Source: Anderseniella sp963700895 | GTDB taxonomy: Bacteria; Pseudomonadota; Alphaproteobacteria; Rhizobiales; Aestuariivirgaceae | Assembly (NCBI GenBank): GCA_963700895.1 | Contig: CAVOZI010000016.1 | Coordinates: forward strand, 496,001-560,000 | Direction of reading: 5' to 3' | DNA length: 64,000 bases | Shown here: positions 46,309 to 54,034 of the stretch, piece after piece | Numbering within the stretch: position 1 is the stretch's first letter | Layout of the letters: each line of letters opens with the position of its first letter | The notes under the pieces: generated by a model | Databases searched by the model: none | What the model was told of the DNA's origin: nothing | Seen by the model: the letters and a program-made list of their open reading frames with translations, nothing else | Position numbers and translations under genes: made by a program

Positions 46309-47766
46309 ATGGTCATAGCCGCCTGTTCAATGATTCTTCGTGTCATTAAGGCACTTTATACCATTCCTGCTGTTATCTGGCAGACACTTAGGGGTTTAAC
46401 CGGTCAAGCGGCGGTTTGTGTGAGCGAGAGTGCGGTGATCAGCGAGGCAAGCCCGATCATGCCGGCAAACGGCATGGTGCGGGCCATGAGTCTCACCGTT
46501 GATCTGGCCCGCATCCGCCAGCCGGACAGCCTCGGAGCGCCGTGCACGCTCAACAAGGGAGCGCATCGCTTGCGCCCCGCCAATGCCTTTGCCGTCGATG
46601 CACGGTTGCTGCCGGGCATCGAGATTTGCAAGCCTGAGCAAACCGCACCGGCGACGGCCGCGCCCGTGCCCGAACCTGAACTCGTCGCTGCCGCCGATGA
46701 GGCAGCCATGCAGGTGACGGAGCCTGCCGTTTCCGCGCCCGTCAATCAGGGCAGCCTGTCCTTTGCGGAAGCCAGCCGCGATCTCGTCGCCATCATGACG
46801 TTGTCATCAGGACAGGCCCAGCCGCAGGAGCGCCTGTTCGCCGGCGATGCACTGGTCAGCATCCTTCCCTACCTGCAATCATCGGAACTGGCCACCCTGA
46901 CCCGCACCGTCGCAAGGCTGGATGTGGTCTCGGGGCAGCTTCGCAGTTTCCTCGTCTGTCATCCGGACCCCGACATTTCCAGCCGCATGCTCAAGGATGC
47001 GCTGGTGCTGTCCGACGTGGATCTTCTGCGGCTGATTCCGAAAGCCAACGAGCAGCAGCTCAGGCTTGTTGCCCGGCGCCGGTTGCTGAGCATGGCGGTA
47101 TGCGATGCGCTGATTGCAACGGGAAACACGGTGGTGATTCTCGATCTGCTGCGCAACGCCGACAGCCAGCTGTCGCAAGCCGCCTTCAACACGCTGTCCG
47201 CCATAGCGGCAAACAACGATGACCTGATGTCCGCGCTGTGCAACCGGGGAGACCTGCCGCAAGCCGTCGGGCTGAAGCTGTTCTGGCAGGCAAACCGGAA
47301 CCTGCGCCGTTATCTGTTGAGCCGGTTTCTCACCGAGTCCAGTTCGCTCTCCCGCGTAATCGAGGTTGGTATTGGCGCCGGCGCCATTCCGCCGCTGGGT
47401 GGACAGGTCAAACCCGCCGACATCGAGCAACTGATCTCTCAGGTTGAAACTGGCAACCCGGAAGCTGCCCAGACGTTGGTTCGTTGCTGCAGGATTGCGC
47501 CGGAGACGGCAGCACTGATCGTCGCCGACGAAGGTGGCGAACCGCTGGCCGTGGTTTTCAAGGCGATGGCCCAGTCCCGTCTCGTCACGGCCGAGGCGCT
47601 GAAGCGCTGGGTGCTTTCCCCGTCCTGTGGCATCAACGACGCCAGCAGGATCATCGAACTGCACGCGCTGTTCGACAGCCTGTCCTACAACAAGGCACGG
47701 ATGCTGCTGTCCTATTGGGATTGGGCCTCCCGCGAAGCCGGGCCATACACGGGATTTACTGCTTGA
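46309..47766 (+). CDS. DUF2336 family protein
   Basis: A roughly 485-aa protein from an alphaproteobacterial family of unknown function. Its core is a helical repeat: LVSILPYLQSSELATLTRTV, PDISSRMLKDALVLSDVD, QAAFNTLSAIAANNDDLMSA and IEQLISQVETGNPEAAQTLV. The N-terminal 100 residues are low-complexity and proline/alanine-rich. The start is uncertain: ATGs at 46309, 46330 and 46486 are in frame and none has a clear ribosome site. The A/T-rich stretch at 46340-46375 looks more like a promoter than coding sequence, which favours a later start. Divergent from the MaoC gene. Confidence 0.72.
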   Translation: MVIAACSMILRVIKALYTIPAVIWQTLRGLTGQAAVCVSESAVISEASPIMPANGMVRAMSLTVDLARIRQPDSLGAPCTLNKGAHRLRPANAFAVDARLLPGIEICKPEQTAPATAAPVPEPELVAAADEAAMQVTEPAVSAPVNQGSLSFAEASRDLVAIMTLSSGQAQPQERLFAGDALVSILPYLQSSELATLTRTVARLDVVSGQLRSFLVCHPDPDISSRMLKDALVLSDVDLLRLIPKANEQQLRLVARRRLLSMAVCDALIATGNTVVILDLLRNADSQLSQAAFNTLSAIAANNDDLMSALCNRGDLPQAVGLKLFWQANRNLRRYLLSRFLTESSSLSRVIEVGIGAGAIPPLGGQVKPADIEQLISQVETGNPEAAQTLVRCCRIAPETAALIVADEGGEPLAVVFKAMAQSRLVTAEALKRWVLSPSCGINDASRIIELHALFDSLSYNKARMLLSYWDWASREAGPYTGFTA

Positions 47767-48003
47767 TTATGATGGACACGATAGCAGTCAGCACTACATA
47801 ACTCACAGATTGACAGAAAATGGTTGCCGCTGCGTCAATAGTGAAGTTTGATTATTGATGATGTTATATTTCAATATTGAAAATAAATGATACCCCGACT
47901 TGATAAAATCAAATCGAAACGTTATGAATGATGTCCGAAAGGGTCTCGCAATCGATACCCTTCCCTTTAGTAAATCCCCTTATGTAAATGGACGAGCACT
48001 GAA
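47767..48003 (+). promoter_or_regulatory. A/T-rich upstream region of mucR with a perfect palindrome
   Basis: This 237-base stretch is much richer in A/T than the rest of the window and holds no gene. TTTCAATATTGAAA (47869-47882) is a perfect 14-bp palindrome and AAGGGT/ACCCTT forms a second, looser repeat near 47938-47962. MucR/Ros proteins prefer A/T-rich DNA with flexible T-A steps and repress their own genes, so autoregulation through this region is likely. Confidence 0.55.
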
Positions 48004-48423
48004 ATGGCCGAATCTGAAGAACACGATGTCACTTTTGTCGAGCTGACTGCCGAAATAGTTTGTGCCTATGTTGGAAACAACGCCGTACCCGCAGCCGACA
48101 TTCCCGCCCTCATCAAGCAGGTCCACAATGCACTTACCGAAGCGAGTGCAAGTGCCAGCACGCCTGAGGCGCCGAAGCTTGAGCCGGCTGTTCCCGTCAA
48201 CCGGTCGATCACGCCGGATTACCTGATTTGCCTGGAAGACGGCAAGAAGTTCAAGTCGCTCAAGCGGCACCTGCGCACGTCTTACAACATGACACCTGAA
48301 GAATACCGGGAGAAGTGGGGGCTTCGTCCGGATTATCCGATGGTGGCGCCCAATTACGCGGCAGAGCGCTCCAAGCTCGCCAAGAAGATCGGTCTTGGCC
48401 AGGGCCGCCGCAAGGCAGGCTGA
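48004..48423 (+). CDS. MucR/Ros family zinc-finger transcriptional regulator
   Basis: A 139-aa H-NS-like regulator. The C-terminal half contains the prokaryotic zinc finger CLEDGKKFKSLKRHLRTSYN followed by MTPEEYREKWGLRPDYPMVA, the family signature. The first ligand position is C and the histidine H in KRHLR is present. The N-terminal part (LTAEIVCAYVGNNAVPAADI) is the oligomerisation region. MucR controls motility, exopolysaccharide and cell cycle genes in rhizobia. Downstream neighbours do not form an operon. Confidence 0.93.
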   Translation: MAESEEHDVTFVELTAEIVCAYVGNNAVPAADIPALIKQVHNALTEASASASTPEAPKLEPAVPVNRSITPDYLICLEDGKKFKSLKRHLRTSYNMTPEEYREKWGLRPDYPMVAPNYAAERSKLAKKIGLGQGRRKAG

Positions 48424-48585
48424 AGCCAGTTCCGTATCGTCGGTTCAGCGGGGTGCGTGTGGCCTTCGGGTCCGCGCGCTCCGTTTTTTGTTGGGCGCGC
48501 CCGGGTTGCCGGCGGACAGGTCTTGCGGATCAACTGCCAGCTGGGCAACAGTGGGTGAGGGCGATTCGAGGCGGGACAGGCAATC

Positions 48586-49105
48586 GTGGGTGGCGGACTG
48601 GAAGGATTCAGGGCACAACTTGTGGTGCCGCAGCAGCAGCAGCTCTTTGACTACTGGCTGGCCTGCTGTGCTGGCGAGATGCTTGCACCGCGCCAGTCCA
48701 TATGTCCTTCGCACATTCCCCAATTGCTGCCGTTCGTCAGCCTGATCGACCACGAGGCAGACGGCGGTTTTCGCATCCGGCTCGCCGGTACGCAGCTGCG
48801 CGAAGTGTTCGACCGTGAGATCACCGGTCTTCCGGTCGCCGATCTCGAACGCATGTCAAATGCGGGCTATTGGCAACGTGCCTGCGCCTGCGTGCTCGAA
48901 ACCGGCTTTCCGGCACACGGCGCAATTCGTTCTCCCAGAACCACGAAAGACCACCTTGTGCAGTTCTGGATGCGGTTGCCGCTGAACTCTTGATGGCAAC
49001 CGCATCGACCAACTGCTTGGCTTCGACATCTGCATTCCCTCCGGCGACGTCGCCGTGGATCTGGCGTGCTGCGACGAGGGCCGGGCTGATTTGCTGGCGG
49101 TGTAA
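48586..49105 (+). pseudogene. PAS_5 domain protein, broken by one frameshift near its C-terminus
   Basis: The frame begins with GTG at 48586 (GGACAGG before it) and reads LFDYWLACCAGEMLAPRQSI then LPFVSLIDHEADGGFRIRLA, the core of PAS_5 proteins. It stops after LVQFWMRLPLNS, but the frame one base over continues DGNRIDQLLGFDICIPSGDV to a stop at 49105, as expected for the family. An extra T near 48992 (CTCTTGAT for CTCTGAT) would explain it. Intact length would be about 172 residues. Role unknown; related proteins are single-domain sensors. Confidence 0.72.
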
Positions 49106-49111
49106 TTGGCA

Positions 49112-49140
49112 TTGACATAATTCCTATTAAGGAATAGTTT
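49112..49140 (+). promoter_or_regulatory. Candidate sigma-70 promoter of the DUF6456 gene
   Basis: TTGACA at 49112-49117, a 17-base spacer and TAGTTT at 49135-49140. An ATTCCT/AGGAAT inverted repeat (49120-49135) lies between the two boxes, where a repressor could bind. Confidence 0.5.
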
Positions 49141-49165
49141 CCTCTATCATTCATGGATAGAGGAA
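49139..49165 (+). promoter_or_regulatory. Leader hairpin covering the ribosome site of the DUF6456 gene
   Basis: TTCCTCTATC (49139-49148) pairs perfectly with GATAGAGGAA (49156-49165) over a 7-base loop. The right arm contains the AGAGGAA ribosome site, 6 bases before the ATG at 49172. The hairpin would limit translation unless opened. Confidence 0.6.
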
Positions 49166-49171
49166 CTGCAC

Positions 49172-50038
49172 ATGCCTGTATTGTCCCGGCACCAGCTTGA
49201 TCGTGAAGCAACCCCGCTGTTGAAGCGCCTGGCGGCCAAAGGCTGCTACCTGGAGCGCGAGCACGGCAGTTCGTCGGGCCGCACATGGGGGTTGATGACC
49301 CCGCGCAATGCCCATGCGCGAGCCGTTCTGACCTGTGAGCCGGTGCTGGTTGCTGCGATGGAGACGGCCGGCTGGATTGAGCGGGGTCCATTGGGCAGGC
49401 TGGTGCTGAGCAAGGGCGGGCGCGCCGTTCTGGCAGCGAATGGCATCCCGGCGAAGCGCGCAGGTGGCCCGGCGGACCGGCCGACAGGTTCCTCGGCCAG
49501 ACTGAATGCCTCTGAAAGCCCGCTGGCCTGGCTGGCAGGCCGCAAGGGGCCAGACGGCAATCCATTGATCAGCCCCGACATGCTGGAAGCCGGTGAGCGG
49601 TTGCGGCGGGACTTCGAGGCGGGTCAGATGGGCGAGCGGGTCACCTCTCAATGGGGAGCGTCCATCATGCCCGGCGCACGGGGCCGCTCGGGAGCGCCCG
49701 ATACGGGGTTGAACCGCAGCGAACGGGCAATGGCCGCCCGCCAGCGGGTATGGCGTGCGCTGGAACATGCCGGCCCTGGTCTTTCATCAGTGCTGCTCGA
49801 AGTCTGCTGCCTTGCCAGCGGTCTGGAAGCGGCCGAGCGCCATCTGAACTGGCCAAGACGTTCAGCCAAGTTGGTGCTGCTGATCGCACTTCAGCGGCTG
49901 GCGCAGCACTATGGCCATGGTGAAGCACGAGCATCGCGCCGGGCAGCGGAGTTGCAGGTATGGGGACTTCCCGACTACCGGCCCGACCTGCTGGGCCACC
50001 TTGCGGATGAGGCTGTCCCGAATGGTACTTCGGAATGA
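49172..50038 (+). CDS. DUF6456 domain-containing protein
   Basis: A 288-aa protein. The C-terminal domain (about residues 150-285) reads MGERVTSQWGASIM, SERAMAARQRVWRALEHAGP and WPRRSAKLVLLIALQRLAQH, characteristic of a rhizobial family whose end resembles a replication- or helix-turn-helix-like domain. The N-terminal half has an HTH-like segment (CEPVLVAAMETAGWIERGPL). A DNA-related role is plausible but unproven. Expression may be controlled by the leader hairpin. Convergent with sufE. Confidence 0.82.
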   Translation: MPVLSRHQLDREATPLLKRLAAKGCYLEREHGSSSGRTWGLMTPRNAHARAVLTCEPVLVAAMETAGWIERGPLGRLVLSKGGRAVLAANGIPAKRAGGPADRPTGSSARLNASESPLAWLAGRKGPDGNPLISPDMLEAGERLRRDFEAGQMGERVTSQWGASIMPGARGRSGAPDTGLNRSERAMAARQRVWRALEHAGPGLSSVLLEVCCLASGLEAAERHLNWPRRSAKLVLLIALQRLAQHYGHGEARASRRAAELQVWGLPDYRPDLLGHLADEAVPNGTSE

Positions 50039-50042
50039 CGGG

Positions 50043-50471
50043 TCAGGCTGCCGCCGCTGCAGCTGCATCGCCCTTCAGCCGCGTTATCATGGCAGCGAGG
50101 CCGTTGGAGCGTTGCGGCGTTAGCGCCTCGTGCAGGCCCAGCTTGCCGAGCTCCGCCTGCACGTCCGTCTTGAGGATGTCGCGCACGCTGCGGCCTGACA
50201 GCAGGATATGCAGCACGGCAATCAGGCCCTTGACGATCAGCGCGTCGCTGTCGCCACGAAACCGCAGCACCGGTTCCTGTCCGCCGCGATCTATTTCGGA
50301 GACCAGCCACACCTGGCTGGCGCAACCCTGCACCTTGGTGCCGGTGGTGCGTTCGGCCTCATCGAGCGGTTCCAGCGCGCGGCCAAGCTCGATCACGTAC
50401 TTGTAGCGCTCCTCCCAGTCATCGAGAAACTCGAAGTCGTCCAGCAATTGCTCGAATGTGGTGTCTGCCAC
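50043..50471 (-). CDS. sufE: Cysteine desulfuration protein SufE (GTG start)
   Basis: SufE takes persulfide sulfur from SufS for Fe-S cluster assembly. The 142-aa protein has WEERYKYVIELGRALEPLDE near residue 19, the active cysteine in KVQGCASQVWLVSE near residue 50 and the end LTPQRSNGLAAMITRLK. It starts with GTG (GGAG 8 bases upstream) and ends in a run of alanines. No other suf genes are nearby. Confidence 0.94.
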   Translation of the reverse strand: MADTTFEQLLDDFEFLDDWEERYKYVIELGRALEPLDEAERTTGTKVQGCASQVWLVSEIDRGGQEPVLRFRGDSDALIVKGLIAVLHILLSGRSVRDILKTDVQAELGKLGLHEALTPQRSNGLAAMITRLKGDAAAAAAA

Positions 50472-50569
50472 GCCTGCTGCTCCACGGCCTTATCAATAGT
50501 GTTGCCATGCGGCATAGCCGGTGAGCGCGGCAAGCTCAAGCCCGGCGGGCAAAATGCCTCAAGCCACGG

Positions 50570-50623
50570 CCAGAAAGAAAAATGGCCGCAAAGCACAAAT
50601 TGGGCAGGTGTGCTTTGCGGCCA
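50570..50623 (-). terminator. Strong intrinsic terminator of the DUF5330 gene
   Basis: TGGCCGCAAAGCACA (50583-50597) and TGTGCTTTGCGGCCA (50609-50623) form a perfect 15-bp stem. On the minus strand it is followed by TTTTTCTTTCT. It lies 28 bases after the DUF5330 gene stop. Confidence 0.9.
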
Positions 50624-50650
50624 AGTAGCCCGGTGGGTTGCCGGGTGGGG

Positions 50651-51151
50651 TTAGCTTTCGCGAACCGGCTCGGGTCCGCGCCAGTCGGGAATGAGGTCTT
50701 CGATGCGCAGGCTGTTGGTGCCTGCATCGTTGCTGGCAATCTTCGAGGTGCTGCCTGTCACCAGGGGATCGGCTGCTGATTGCTTGAGGATAGTCGTGCC
50801 GGCTTCATTGGCATCAACGGTGCCGGCGGGTTCGGTGCTTGCCGGAATGCCGCCCATGCCCGAGCCCGCATCGCTACCCTTGTGACCATTGGCCCACTCG
50901 TAGGCCAGTTTGAGGGAATACTTGGCCTTGGCCTCGGCTACGGCTGCGATGCCGGCCATGGCCTCGCAGGTTTGTGGCTGGCGTGCGCAGAAGCTGGCGA
51001 GATCGGTGAAGGTGCCGAACGCGACCGACAGGAGATCTTCCGTCTGGATGGCTGCAACCGGCTGTGGATCTGCTGCCTGGTTTTCTTGCGGTGGCATTGG
51101 CATCAGCACGAAGGCGGCCACGCCAATCACTGCATATCTGAAAATACCCAT
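50651..51151 (-). CDS. DUF5330 domain-containing secreted protein
   Basis: A 166-aa protein beginning MGIFRYAVIGVAAFVLMPMP, a signal peptide or anchor, then the DUF5330 core TEDLLSVAFGTFTDLASFCA followed by TCEAMAGIAAVAEAKAKYS. The C-terminal third is low-complexity. GAGGGG lies 7 bases before the ATG at 51151. Function unknown; the family is confined to alphaproteobacteria as far as I know. Confidence 0.84.
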   Translation of the reverse strand: MGIFRYAVIGVAAFVLMPMPPQENQAADPQPVAAIQTEDLLSVAFGTFTDLASFCARQPQTCEAMAGIAAVAEAKAKYSLKLAYEWANGHKGSDAGSGMGGIPASTEPAGTVDANEAGTTILKQSAADPLVTGSTSKIASNDAGTNSLRIEDLIPDWRGPEPVRES

Positions 51152-51444
51152 TTTTGACCCCTCGACATTTGGTTTGTCCAAATATTCGTTGGCCGTGATA
51201 TTGAAGGGAACAAATTATGGATGCTTCAAGGGCGGCAATGACACTTGAGTTTCATTTGAAACAGAATTGATTCAAACTTGAACTAACTGGCGTGGACTTG
51301 CCGGATTGGGCGCAGATTTCCGCGATTCCGGCGATGTCCGAATGCACGCCCGCACCGCTGTTGGCAAGGCTGTGTTAACTTTACGGTGAGAGTATCCGCG
51401 ATGACCCACCCAACCGGACCAGCCACTCAATGCCGGGGAAGAGA

Positions 51445-52215
51445 ATGAAGGACCGCACGCACCAGCCGCCAAGTTCCAGCCTGCCGCCGCGAGGCGTGCT
51501 GATTGCCGCCGCGTGCAGCGCATTGATGATGGCATCGCCGGTATGGATAAACCTGCTGACCGGCGAGCACCCGGCATTCGAACGCAGCGCCGCTCCCGCA
51601 CCTGTGATGATCGAGCCTGCGCCGCGCCAGCTCAGTGCCGGCGAGACATCGAACGCATTCCCGGCCGCCAGCGTGAACGTGAGCGTGGTGCACCAGAACC
51701 AGGCGCCGTCGGCAATGGATCCGCTTGGCCAGCTCATTCTGCAGACCGGCTCGCTTGATGCCGCGCAGCAACAGCCACAGGCCATGCCGGCAGCAGAGGC
51801 GGAACCGGGACTGATACTCGAAGCCCAGCAGGCGCTGGCGGCGCTGAAGTTCTACAACGGTCCGGTCGACGGGCTGGTTGGCCCTGCCCACGAAGAAGCC
51901 GTGCGCACCTATCAGGCGATGCACGGCCTGCCGGTGACCGGCATCGTGACCCGTCCGGTACTTGACCACATGCAGATGACGGCTACGGTGGAGAGCGCAT
52001 CGCAGACCGATATCGTGGTTCACAAGGTGCAGCGGGAACTGGCAAAGCTGGGCTATTCCCCTGGTAGCATAGACGGGCACCTGGGCGAGCAAACCCGCCA
52101 GGCCATAAAGGTGTTTGAAGCCGACCGGGGCTGGCCGGTGACCGGACAGATATCCAGCGAATTGCTGGCCGAAATCGACGGCAGCTCAGCGATGGCATCA
52201 GCCACGTCCAACTGA
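51445..52215 (+). CDS. Peptidoglycan-binding domain protein with two repeats
   Basis: A 256-aa protein with an N-terminal hydrophobic segment (LIAAACSALMMASPVWI), a proline/alanine-rich linker and two PG_binding_1 repeats: ALAALKFYNGPVDGLVGPAH near residue 130 and RELAKLGYSPGSIDGHLGEQ near residue 200. It probably sits in the inner membrane and binds peptidoglycan. The start at 51445 has GGGGAAGAG upstream; an ATG five codons earlier is less likely. The gap from the divergent DUF5330 gene is 293 bases and holds a GTTTCA/TGAAAC repeat at 51249-51262. Confidence 0.86.
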   Translation: MKDRTHQPPSSSLPPRGVLIAAACSALMMASPVWINLLTGEHPAFERSAAPAPVMIEPAPRQLSAGETSNAFPAASVNVSVVHQNQAPSAMDPLGQLILQTGSLDAAQQQPQAMPAAEAEPGLILEAQQALAALKFYNGPVDGLVGPAHEEAVRTYQAMHGLPVTGIVTRPVLDHMQMTATVESASQTDIVVHKVQRELAKLGYSPGSIDGHLGEQTRQAIKVFEADRGWPVTGQISSELLAEIDGSSAMASATSN

Positions 52216-52250
52216 GCGGTTCAGACCATCCACGGGAGTAGAGTACCAGC

Positions 52251-52580
52251 GTGTCCGTCAAGACCGACATCTGGGTAGCGGCCTATCGCCGGCGTTGCGA
52301 GCTGTCGGCAATGCCGGTGGTGATCGTGCGCAAGGGTGCGCCCGAGGCCGGTAGCATCTTTGTCGCCATCCGGGCCGGCAATGACGAGGTCTGGTTGATG
52401 GGGCCGCCGGCCGGACCCTTGCTGAACGAGGCTGGCGACCGGCAGTTCGAGCAGCAATTCGAAGGTCCAATCGCCCAGCAGAAGGTCGACGAATATCTTC
52501 GACGTCAGGCCGAGTACGATCCCGATATATGGGTTGTCGAGGTCGAGGACCGCGAAGGACGGGCATTCTTGCGAGGCTGA
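52251..52580 (+). CDS. DUF1491 family protein
   Basis: A 109-aa protein reading VKTDIWVAAYRRRCELSAMP, KGAPEAGSIFVAIR and ending PDIWVVEVEDREGRAFL, the DUF1491 pattern. It starts with GTG 35 bases after the peptidoglycan-binding gene and is likely in the same operon. Function unknown; it is common and conserved in alphaproteobacteria. Confidence 0.9.
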   Translation: MSVKTDIWVAAYRRRCELSAMPVVIVRKGAPEAGSIFVAIRAGNDEVWLMGPPAGPLLNEAGDRQFEQQFEGPIAQQKVDEYLRRQAEYDPDIWVVEVEDREGRAFLRG

Positions 52581-52697
52581 GCCGCAAGCCAGCCGGACAA
52601 TGGCCACGAATGCTTCAATGATTAGTCAATTTTTAACCAAAGCGTCTGCCTAATCGGGATATCGCAACAACGAGGGGCTCAAAGGTGCCGTTCAACG

Positions 52698-52856
52698 ATG
52701 TCCAACGTCCTGAGTTTCAATGATGCGCCGCGGGTCGTGAGCGCAAGAAGCAAACCTGGCAGCCAAATGCCATGCGAAGTGGTGATCTTTCCCGGCGTCC
52801 GCTTCGAGCGGCGCGAGCAGTTCGATACCGCATCGCCGGAAGCCGTTTCGAAATAG
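52698..52856 (+). CDS. 52-aa small conserved-looking protein
   Basis: A short open frame of 52 codons: MSNVLSFNDAPRVVSARSKP, then EVVIFPGVRFERREQFD. The central EVVIFPGVRFERR looks like a folded strand-turn-strand motif that I recall from small alphaproteobacterial proteins, though I cannot name a family. It lies between the DUF1491 gene and the convergent DUF1254 gene. It is easily missed by annotation with a length cutoff. Confidence 0.65.
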   Translation: MSNVLSFNDAPRVVSARSKPGSQMPCEVVIFPGVRFERREQFDTASPEAVSK

Positions 52857-52877
52857 GGCCCAGGCCTGCCACCGGCT

Positions 52878-53435
52878 TCAGCCTGACGCGGGGCCACACG
52901 AACTGTCGGCAAAGGCGTCGAGCGCACGCTGCCTCTCCAGCTTGCCGGCACCAGCCGATCTCAACACGGCGATTCCGGTCGACGTGCCGGTCAGCACGGT
53001 AATTGTGTTGAGCCCGCGATTGCTTGAATTGGCAGCGTCAACAATTGCCTGGGGATCCGGATTGTCATCGTACAGGACAACGCTGAGCTGGCGGCGCGGC
53101 GCCTGTGTGTCGTTCAGGGTATAGAGCGAGTTGCCACGGTTGCCGTAGATCTCGATCGACCAGTACTGGTCCGGCACCCGGGCTTTGATTTCCAGGGGCC
53201 CCGAAGACAGGTCAAAGACGCACACCGCATAGGCGAGTTCAGCCTCGTGCGCAGCGAGTGCCCCGGCCGCGTTGCCAGGCTCTGCGATAACCAACCGGTT
53301 CGGACCGAAGCTCTCCAGCAGTGCCGCCACCCCTTCGTTGAGCTGACTTGCGGGAACGAACAGTGCGTAGGCAAGGTGCATTGCCAGGGCAGTCAGCATG
53401 CCAAAGATCACCCAGAAGGCGTTGGGAGACCTCAT
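52878..53435 (-). CDS. DUF1254 domain-containing protein
   Basis: A 185-aa protein with an N-terminal hydrophobic segment (WVIFGMLTALAMHLAYALFV) and the DUF1254 strands YAVCVFDLSSGPLEIKARVP, YWSIEIYGNRGNSLYTLND and RRQLSVVLYDDNPDPQAIVD. It overlaps the DUF1214 gene by 4 bases. In rhizobia these two domains are usually split between adjacent genes, as here, while in other bacteria they can be one protein. Probably envelope-localised; role unknown. Confidence 0.85.
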   Translation of the reverse strand: MRSPNAFWVIFGMLTALAMHLAYALFVPASQLNEGVAALLESFGPNRLVIAEPGNAAGALAAHEAELAYAVCVFDLSSGPLEIKARVPDQYWSIEIYGNRGNSLYTLNDTQAPRRQLSVVLYDDNPDPQAIVDAANSSNRGLNTITVLTGTSTGIAVLRSAGAGKLERQRALDAFADSSCGPASG

Positions 53436-53989
53436 GAGCAGCTCTCCTGCCTGAGCGTGGGCAAGCTGGCGTCAAGCTCTGACTGTTGCAGCCGGTCCTC
53501 GCCGTCATACAAGCGCAGCACCAGCCGCTCTCCACCCTCGCGGAACCTCAGCCAGTTCCCTGGTTGCGGGAGGGCAGCCAGCCTGACTTCAATCCTGCCG
53601 GCAGTGGAGATGACATCATCCTGTGTCATGACGCTGGAGACGGCTCCTTCGTCATCTGCCAGGCTCAAGGTCCATCGCCGTGCGTCCGGCCGGGTCATAT
53701 TGAGCAGGTAAACGCAGTCAGGCGACAGGCGCCCCCCGTCGTCATCACGGTTGCGATACATGCTGGTCGCCTCGGTGAAGTGCTCCGGCAGATGGCCTCT
53801 GAGCAGGAAATAGGCCTGGCTGTAGGGGCTGCTGTCCGGCGCGCCGCCGGCAGGCCACGTGTACCAGTTGCCGTGGCGCTCGCTGATCAGCGGGTTCGAC
53901 GGCGTTGCCATGTAATGGGCGCTGCCGACGCCAATGGCGGCTCCAATCAACAGGCTGGAAGCAAAGCGTACTGTCGAACCGGTTGCCAA
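53432..53989 (-). CDS. DUF1214 domain-containing protein
   Basis: A 185-aa protein with an N-terminal signal or anchor (RFASSLLIGAAIGVGSAHYM) and the DUF1214 core NWYTWPAGGAPDSSPYSQAY, DDDGGRLSPDCVYLLNMTRP and the end NWLRFREGGERLVLRLYDGE. It precedes and overlaps the DUF1254 gene and lies 45 bases after the penicillin-binding protein gene on the same strand, probably in one transcript. Confidence 0.86.
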   Translation of the reverse strand: MATGSTVRFASSLLIGAAIGVGSAHYMATPSNPLISERHGNWYTWPAGGAPDSSPYSQAYFLLRGHLPEHFTEATSMYRNRDDDGGRLSPDCVYLLNMTRPDARRWTLSLADDEGAVSSVMTQDDVISTAGRIEVRLAALPQPGNWLRFREGGERLVLRLYDGEDRLQQSELDASLPTLRQESCS

Positions 53990-54034
53990 GAAGGGGCTCC
54001 TGAAAATGGGTAGGCCAAAGGTGATGACGACGGA

